Shown: piece by piece, positions 7,276-11,887 of the stretch
Layout of the letters: each line of letters opens with the position of its first letter
Numbering within the stretch: position 1 is the first letter of the stretch
NCBI GenBank assembly: GCA_021793135.1
Contig: JAJYTI010000051.1
Coordinates: forward strand, 1 to 11,887
Reading direction: 5' to 3'
From: Bacteroidota bacterium
GTDB lineage: Bacteria > Bacteroidota > Bacteroidia > Flavobacteriales > Flavobacteriaceae
DNA length: 11,887 bases
Made by a program: the position numbers and the translations under genes
The notes under the pieces: generated by a model
What the model saw: only the letters and a program-made list of their open reading frames with translations
The model's database searches: none
Told to the model about the DNA's origin: nothing

Positions 7276-9072
7276 ATGAAAACTACGGCACGTAAATTTC
7301 CTTGGTCCTTTATATCCGGTAAGTTGTTATTAAGCTTAGGGGTATTGTGTATGACTTCATGGAGCATGCACGCCCAAGAAGAAGAGGAAAAAGAACAAAA
7401 AGAAAATCTTGGAACAGAGGTGGTAAACATTGTTCAGTCTTATAAACCAAGTATTTCTAAGTCTAATAAAGTAGGGGCTAGGCCAGATGTGTCCGATATT
7501 CAAGATGCAGAAAGAAAAACAGTAAATTATTCGATTTACTCGGTGCCAGTTGCCTCTACATTCCAACCAGAAAAAGGAGCAGCTGCCAATTTAAAAAGAG
7601 CCCGTAAACCTAAGTTCTTTGATAGTTATGCTCGTTTAGGTTTTGGGAATTATACCCGTGCTCATGCGGAGTTTTTTACTAATCTAGAGATAGGCCAGAA
7701 TGATGATTTCTCTGTTTTTTTACAGCATAATTCATCTCAAGGAGGGATAAAAGGAGTAGAAATCGATGATAAGTATTATCGAACAAACTTAGACTTAGAA
7801 TATACAACCAAAGGGCAAAATTGGGATTTAGGTGTTCGTGGAGGCGTTGAACATCAATTATACAATTGGTATGGAATGCCAACACCCAAACCAGTTTTGT
7901 CAAATCCAGAATCGCTATTTAAAGGAAATAACCAATCTTATTTAAGTCCATATTTAGGAGCCTCATTCTTTGTGAAAAACAGCTTCTTTAGACAAGCTGA
8001 TATTGATTTCCGATTATTAACCGATTCTCATTCCTCGTCTGAAATTTGGTTACATACAAATCCAGAGTTCATTATTCCTTTTGAGGGTATGAATATCCTT
8101 ATTGGAACCGATATTGCTTACCTGGATGGAAGCTTTAATAAACAATATGCTTCTAACTCAAAAGGTAATAGTTATGGTTTTTTCCACGCAGGAATTAATC
8201 CGTCTTTGACGTTTGTAGATAATAATGCGTCATTTTCTATTGGAGCAAAAGGATATGTATTAAATAATACTAGTGATAGCGAGACTAAGTTTAAAATATA
8301 TCCAGATATTCATGCTTCATATAAGATAGTAGATGAATTTATGACATTATATGCTAGTGCTACAGGTGGTTTAGAGCATAATTCTTTCTATTCTTTAAAG
8401 GAAGGAAATCCATTTGTTTCGCCAACTTTATTTATAAAACCAACAAGTACTACCTATAAAGCTACTGCCGGTCTTAAAGGTAAGTTTACTAATATTATAG
8501 GCTATATGTTCCAAGTGAGTTATGGTAATGAGAATGATAAAGCCTTATATGCTTTAAATGATTATGAATTGAGTAATACGTATGATAAAGGATATGAGAA
8601 AGTTCATTCTTTCAATGTGTTGTATGACAACGTTAGAACATTAACTCTAGAAGGAGAATTCATCGGTGATATATCCGATGAACTACAATTAGGTATTCAT
8701 GCTGCATATCATGATCATAGTGCGAAGAGGGAAGCAGAAGCATGGAATTTACCAGATTTAGAAGCTCGTTTCTTTGCTAATTATAAGATAACGGATAAGA
8801 TTTATACGCGAGGATCTATTTTCTTTGTTGGAGAACGCAAAGATCGCGTTTTCAAACCTGGAACAATCACCCAACCTGCAACATACGAAACTGTAAAACT
8901 TAAATCCTATACTGATATCAATCTAGAAGTGTCTTATCAACTAACTCCACAATTGAGTTTCTTTGCTAAAGGTGAGAACCTTATTGCTGGAAAATATCAA
9001 AAGTGGTATGCATATCCTATGCAAGACATTCAATTTATGTTAGGAGCAACATATCAGTTTGATTGGAAATAA
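7276..9072 (+). CDS. Outer-membrane beta-barrel protein, TonB-receptor-like without a visible plug, 598 aa
   Basis: Predicted integral outer-membrane protein; such proteins are often labelled TonB-dependent receptor in Bacteroidota. In-frame ATGs also lie at 7207, 7213 and 7252, the first two overlapping the TPR gene. I chose 7276 because MKTTARK... gives the shortest signal peptide, cleaved after MHA at 33/34. The mature protein opens with a very acidic run (QEEEEKEQKE, 34-43), then a short soluble segment containing NLGTEVVNIVQSYKPSISKS (44-63) and YSIYSVPVASTFQP (86-99). From about residue 115 there are repeated amphipathic, aromatic-rich strands to the end. The final residues, ATYQFDWK, resemble an outer-membrane insertion signal although the last residue is Lys. 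I see neither a carboxypeptidase-like N-terminal domain nor a plug, so a classic TonB-dependent transporter is doubtful. It pairs with the TPR gene upstream and is closed by the terminator at 9093. Confidence 0.78.
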   Translation: MKTTARKFPWSFISGKLLLSLGVLCMTSWSMHAQEEEEKEQKENLGTEVVNIVQSYKPSISKSNKVGARPDVSDIQDAERKTVNYSIYSVPVASTFQPEKGAAANLKRARKPKFFDSYARLGFGNYTRAHAEFFTNLEIGQNDDFSVFLQHNSSQGGIKGVEIDDKYYRTNLDLEYTTKGQNWDLGVRGGVEHQLYNWYGMPTPKPVLSNPESLFKGNNQSYLSPYLGASFFVKNSFFRQADIDFRLLTDSHSSSEIWLHTNPEFIIPFEGMNILIGTDIAYLDGSFNKQYASNSKGNSYGFFHAGINPSLTFVDNNASFSIGAKGYVLNNTSDSETKFKIYPDIHASYKIVDEFMTLYASATGGLEHNSFYSLKEGNPFVSPTLFIKPTSTTYKATAGLKGKFTNIIGYMFQVSYGNENDKALYALNDYELSNTYDKGYEKVHSFNVLYDNVRTLTLEGEFIGDISDELQLGIHAAYHDHSAKREAEAWNLPDLEARFFANYKITDKIYTRGSIFFVGERKDRVFKPGTITQPATYETVKLKSYTDINLEVSYQLTPQLSFFAKGENLIAGKYQKWYAYPMQDIQFMLGATYQFDWK

Positions 9073-9092
9073 AATAGTTTGATTTTTAAATT

Positions 9093-9130
9093 CAAAAGCC
9101 ATCCCAATGAGGGGTGGCTTTTGCTTTTAA
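9093..9130 (+). terminator. Strong intrinsic terminator after the TPR/barrel operon
   Basis: Bases 9093-9105 (CAAAAGCCATCCC) pair with 9111-9123 (GGGGTGGCTTTTG) to make a 13-base stem with a single G-U wobble and the 5-base loop AATGA. The right arm contains TTTT and is followed by CTTTT. It begins 21 bases after the barrel gene's stop, as expected for a Rho-independent terminator. Confidence 0.85.
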
Positions 9131-9175
9131 ATACATTAACCATAGATAAGTTAATTGAATTATTTAAAGAAATTC

Positions 9176-9205
9176 TTACTCTTAATATTTAATTAAGTAT
9201 TTTAG
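9176..9205 (+). promoter_or_regulatory. Weak candidate promoter for the DUF2891 lipoprotein gene
   Basis: TATTTTAG (9198-9205) matches the TAnnTTTG -7 element except for the seventh base. TTA (9176-9178) lies 19 bases upstream. Transcription would start about 10-14 bases before the ATG at 9224. An identical TATTTTAG lies at 1118-1125 before the protease gene, which slightly strengthens it as a real element. AT-richness makes chance matches likely. Confidence 0.25.
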
Positions 9206-9223
9206 TATAAAACAAAATGTAGT

Positions 9224-10330
9224 ATGTGGAAGCGAATAATATTGCTAAGTAGCATTGTATTTCTTGTAGCCTGTCAAGAGCAAAAAGAAGTAAAATCTGA
9301 TAAGGAAGTTACCCTAATGGAAAAACCAGAATTAAATTTAAAGCAAGCAGAACGTATATTGGAATTGCCTATTAATTGTATTGTACAGGAATATCCTAAT
9401 AAACTAGGACAGACTATTGGTAGCGAAAAAGATTTAAAAACTCCCAAAGAATTACGTCCTATATTCTATGGTTGTTTCGATTGGCATTCATCGGTACATG
9501 GGTATTGGTCAATTGTGAAATTACTTAAAGAATTTCCCGAATTAGATAGTGACAATGCTATTCGCAATACATTAAATGAACATATTACAGAAGAGAATGT
9601 GGCTACTGAGTTAGCTTTCTTCCGTGATGAGAATAATCTTAACTTTGAACGTACTTATGGATGGGCTTGGCTATTTACATTGCAAAAGGAGTTAACCGAA
9701 TGGACAGAGGATGCCGATGCACAAAAATGGGCAGAATATTTAGAACCATTAGTACAAGAATTAGTAGAGAAATATGAAGTTTATTTACCTAAGCTTACTT
9801 TCCCAATTCGTACAGGTACTCATGATAATACGGCATTTGGTTTATCGCTTTCGATAGATTATGCAAGAAGCATAGGTAATAATGAATTTGAAGAATTAAT
9901 ATCAACCCATGCGAAACGTTTATACGAAAAGGATGAAAATTGTCCGATAACCTATGAGCCAAGTGGACACGATTTTTTATCTCCATGTTTAGAAGAAGCA
10001 TATTTGATGAGTAAAGTATTGCCAAAAAGTACTTTTTCTATTTGGATAGATAATTTCTTACCTAAAATAAAAAATAAAAATTTTGAATTAATTCCAGCAG
10101 AAGTAACAGATAGAAGTGATGGCCATCTTGTACATTTAGATGGTTTAAATTTTAGTCGTGCAACTTGTTTAAGTGGAATTGCTCAAGCTTTAAATAATAA
10201 TGTTCACTTAGAGAATTTAGCAATAGAGCACTTAGAGCATTCATTGCAAAATATTAGTGATGATCATTATATGGGAAGTCATTGGTTAGGAACTTTTGCA
10301 TTGTATGCGTTACAGACTATTAATAAATAA
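9224..10330 (+). CDS. DUF2891 family lipoprotein, 368 aa
   Basis: Protein of unknown function, predicted to be lipid-anchored in the envelope. Residues 1-17 are a lipoprotein signal: MWKR, a hydrophobic core, and the lipobox LVAC with Cys17 as the lipidated residue. The following QEQKEVKSDKE is a charged tether. From about 38 the protein matches the DUF2891 family as I recall it, notably FYGCFDWHSSVHGYW (81-95). Other conserved-looking blocks rich in His, Asp, Glu and Trp are GWAWLF (146-151), RTGTHDNTAFGLS (196-208), EPSGHDFLSPCLEEA (245-259), HLDGLNFSRA (304-313) and HYMGSHWLGTFA (348-359). Polar clusters separated by regular helices suggest an alpha/alpha-toroid with a pocket, as in several glycan-active enzymes; that is inference only. 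It is monocistronic, with an intrinsic terminator on each side (9093 and 10335). Confidence 0.82.
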   Translation: MWKRIILLSSIVFLVACQEQKEVKSDKEVTLMEKPELNLKQAERILELPINCIVQEYPNKLGQTIGSEKDLKTPKELRPIFYGCFDWHSSVHGYWSIVKLLKEFPELDSDNAIRNTLNEHITEENVATELAFFRDENNLNFERTYGWAWLFTLQKELTEWTEDADAQKWAEYLEPLVQELVEKYEVYLPKLTFPIRTGTHDNTAFGLSLSIDYARSIGNNEFEELISTHAKRLYEKDENCPITYEPSGHDFLSPCLEEAYLMSKVLPKSTFSIWIDNFLPKIKNKNFELIPAEVTDRSDGHLVHLDGLNFSRATCLSGIAQALNNNVHLENLAIEHLEHSLQNISDDHYMGSHWLGTFALYALQTINK

Positions 10331-10334
10331 AAGT

Positions 10335-10371
10335 AAAAAGCGCTTATTCTTATTGGAACAAGCGCTTTTTT
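10335..10371. terminator. Bidirectional intrinsic terminator between convergent genes
   Basis: AAAAAGCGCTT (10335-10345) pairs perfectly with AAGCGCTTTTT (10360-10370), an 11-base stem. After an A/C mismatch, TTC can pair with GAA across a 6-base loop. The A run at one end and the T run at the other give a U tract in either direction. It sits between the DUF2891 stop (10330) and the stop of the leftward reductase gene (10391), so it can serve both. Confidence 0.82.
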
Positions 10372-10390
10372 AAAAGTTTTTGTGTTGAGG

Positions 10391-11044
10391 TTAATACCCA
10401 GCAGTAAATTGTTTTCGGATATGTTTATTGTGCTCTAATTCGTCCACTATAGCAACAGCAGCATCTTCAACAGAAAGTATGCTACGCATACTATCATCAT
10501 ATACAGGAGTATTTTCTTTTACTTGATAATTTCCTCTGCGTTCTCCTGAGGTTTCTTGGTTCATTTCTATGGCAGGGCTAAAAAAAGTCCACTCTAAGTT
10601 TTTATCCAATTTTAAATCTATTAGATAATCTCTAGCAGCAAGTGCGCCTTGTTTAAAATCTAAAGGGAAGTCTTCTGTATCGACTAATTGCTTGTTGTCC
10701 ACATATAGACTCCCAGCGCCACCCACAAAGATATAACGTTTAACACCAGCTCTATTTGCTGCTTCTTGTATATGTTGTGCGCCATTCATGTAATCTTCAT
10801 AGATATTTGGATTGTCCCAACCAGCATTAAAAGCACTAATTACAGCATCACAACCTTCAAAAGCTTTTGTAAGTTTATCCAATTGGTTTACATCGATAGC
10901 CAAACATTCAACATTTGGCAACTTTTCAATAGCTTTTACATTTCTGGCAATTGCTACAATAGAATGACCACGTCTAGAAAGCTCTAATAAAACCTTAGAA
11001 CCAACAAAACCACTCGCTCCTACAAGTGCTACTTTCTTTTTCAT
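10391..11044 (-). CDS. NAD(P)-dependent epimerase/reductase-like protein (atypical SDR), 217 aa
   Basis: Cytoplasmic Rossmann-fold protein of the atypical short-chain dehydrogenase group (NmrA-like, or NADH-flavin reductase/biliverdin reductase B-like). The N-terminus has the dinucleotide motif G9-A-S-G12-F-V-G15. The second strand ends in AIARN (31-35), where Arg34 favours NADP(H). D51 follows the third strand, and NAGWDNPN (73-80) follows the fourth. The canonical catalytic YxxxK is missing from the expected region (after GGAGSLY, 108-114). The protein may therefore be a redox sensor or act by another mechanism. SPAIEM (156-161) and SVEDAAVAIVDELE (191-204) are common in this subgroup. The length of 217 residues is normal. 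The gene is 98 bases downstream of the exporter gene on the same strand; co-transcription is possible but not shown. Substrate unknown. Confidence 0.85.
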   Translation of the reverse strand: MKKKVALVGASGFVGSKVLLELSRRGHSIVAIARNVKAIEKLPNVECLAIDVNQLDKLTKAFEGCDAVISAFNAGWDNPNIYEDYMNGAQHIQEAANRAGVKRYIFVGGAGSLYVDNKQLVDTEDFPLDFKQGALAARDYLIDLKLDKNLEWTFFSPAIEMNQETSGERRGNYQVKENTPVYDDSMRSILSVEDAAVAIVDELEHNKHIRKQFTAGY

Positions 11045-11142
11045 AATTATATAATTGATTTTTATATAAGTTAATAAATGATGATTGAAAAAGAGAGTTT
11101 TTAGGATTTAATTTATTGTTAAATGAATAATAATTGTGGTCA

Positions 11143-11757
11143 TTACATAAATGCAAATGCAATAGCCATGAGAATAAAAACCAATCCGCAAATCTTTTGT
11201 ATCCGGATACTTGAATCTGGCTTTTGATTTATTTTATTAGTAAATATTCCAGCAAAAAGACTTAGTGTAATGCACCAAAGGACTCCCATACCTGCAAAAG
11301 TGAGTCCTAATAGAATAAAAGGTATAGGACTGCTCACATACTCTGGAAGAATGAACTGCGGAAAAAAGGCTAGAAAGAATAATGCAACTTTCGGATTTAA
11401 AATATTTGTTGCCAATCCAGACCAATAACTGCTTTTTTCTTTTTTTTGTGGCTTATTAGTAATATGTATTTTAGATGCAAATCTTATACTTTTAATTCCT
11501 AAATAAAATAGATAAATGGCACCAGCATATTTGATAATATCTAGTGCAATGGCAGATTGAGCTAATATCAAAGATACACCAAAACTAGCTAATAAAGTAT
11601 GCACCAGAACCCCCGTGCTTACGCCAAGTGAAGCATGGATGCCAGATTTTTTCCCGCCACTCAATGTTTTGTTTAAAACAAATATAGTATCCATTCCTGG
11701 TGTTATTACAAATATGGCCGTGGCGATTGTAAATGCAAGATAATTTTCAATACCCAT
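11143..11757 (-). CDS. LysE/RhtB family amino-acid exporter, 204 aa
   Basis: Inner-membrane exporter of amino acids or related metabolites. The first helix runs straight into the family signature ITPGMDTIFVLNKTLSGGKKSG (residues 18-39), equivalent to the PGPD...R.G..G block of RhtB proteins. Five or six hydrophobic segments can be seen at about 7-28, 42-65, 70-92, 116-136, 145-172 and 187-204. A lysine-rich cytoplasmic loop lies at 96-110. NPKVALFF (121-128) is the second conserved family block. The length is typical. The start codon is the only ATG that keeps the first helix whole. On the other side, 101 bases away, a likely LysR-type regulator gene begins in the opposite direction, which would fit inducible export. 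The exported compound cannot be told from sequence. Confidence 0.9.
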   Translation of the reverse strand: MGIENYLAFTIATAIFVITPGMDTIFVLNKTLSGGKKSGIHASLGVSTGVLVHTLLASFGVSLILAQSAIALDIIKYAGAIYLFYLGIKSIRFASKIHITNKPQKKEKSSYWSGLATNILNPKVALFFLAFFPQFILPEYVSSPIPFILLGLTFAGMGVLWCITLSLFAGIFTNKINQKPDSSIRIQKICGLVFILMAIAFAFM

Positions 11758-11840
11758 AATAACAGAATATAGTGGTTAAGGATATTTACAAAGTAAACGA
11801 GATAAGTTTATTAGAAAAATAGTTATTTTTAATTAATTAA

Positions 11841-11853
11841 TGCAAAAACTGCA
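11841..11853. promoter_or_regulatory. Possible LysR-type operator (T-N11-A dyad) between exporter and regulator
   Basis: TGCA-AAAAC-TGCA is a short inverted repeat with T-N11-A form, the core pattern bound by LysR-type regulators. It lies in the 101-base gap between the divergent exporter and putative regulator genes, 5 bases before the regulator's ATG. A palindromic run (TTAATTAATTAA, about 11829-11840) adjoins it. Short dyads are common in AT-rich DNA, so this is tentative. Confidence 0.22.
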
Positions 11854-11858
11854 TCAAT

Positions 11859-11887
11859 ATGACTATTAGACAAATTCGATATTTTTT
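11859..11887 (+). CDS. Putative LysR-type transcriptional regulator, first 9 codons only
   Basis: The window ends 29 bases into an open frame reading MTIRQIRYF. This is the characteristic opening of LysR-type regulators, whose first helix usually begins M-x-I-x-Q-L-x-Y-F. No in-frame stop occurs in the visible part. The gene is divergent from a LysE-family exporter, the same arrangement as known regulator/exporter pairs such as LysG/LysE, which supports the call. The evidence is only nine residues plus context, so it remains a prediction. Confidence 0.55.

Noticed and set aside
11088..11102. AAAAAGAGAGTTTTT as a possible terminator between the exporter and reductase genes.
   Set aside because: The stem would be five A-T pairs only, far too weak, so I leave open whether the two genes are co-transcribed.

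Overview
The window looks like chromosomal DNA from a member of the Bacteroidota, most likely the family Flavobacteriaceae. The evidence is the strongly AT-rich composition, the near absence of Shine-Dalgarno sequences before the starts, matches to the Bacteroidota promoter pattern (TAnnTTTG at -7), and the gene content: a GIGTxxP/HLPxIPS small secreted protein, a giant secreted TPR protein paired with an outer-membrane barrel, and an ftsE gene not linked to ftsX. No rRNA, tRNA, CRISPR array, insertion sequence or phage module is visible.

Left part (1-2776): two family 2 glycosyltransferase genes run leftwards and overlap by 4 bases (ATGA). The second is cut by the window edge, so this is the promoter-proximal end of a glycan-synthesis operon. 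A secreted subtilisin-like (S8) protease gene is divergent from them. Its catalytic Asp, His and Ser are kept, but the surrounding motifs are unusual.

Centre (2778-9130): a small secreted coiled-coil protein and the cell-division ABC ATPase FtsE form a leftward pair. The ftsE stop lies one base from the protease stop. Divergent from this pair, across a 233-base control region, is a rightward pair. Its first gene encodes a 1006-residue secreted protein made almost wholly of TPR-like repeats. Its second encodes an outer-membrane beta-barrel protein with an acidic periplasmic N-terminus. A very good intrinsic terminator follows. This TPR/barrel pair beside ftsE is the most likely place in the window for an uncharacterised cell-envelope machine.

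Right part (9224-11887): a DUF2891 lipoprotein of unknown function is followed by a bidirectional terminator. Two leftward genes come next: an atypical short-chain dehydrogenase-like NAD(P)-binding protein and a LysE/RhtB-type amino-acid exporter. The last 29 bases appear to be the first codons of a LysR-type regulator, divergent from the exporter, which would be a classic regulator/exporter arrangement.

In all, the window is an ordinary-looking core or flexible chromosomal region with several poorly characterised envelope genes. I saw no defence island or mobile system.
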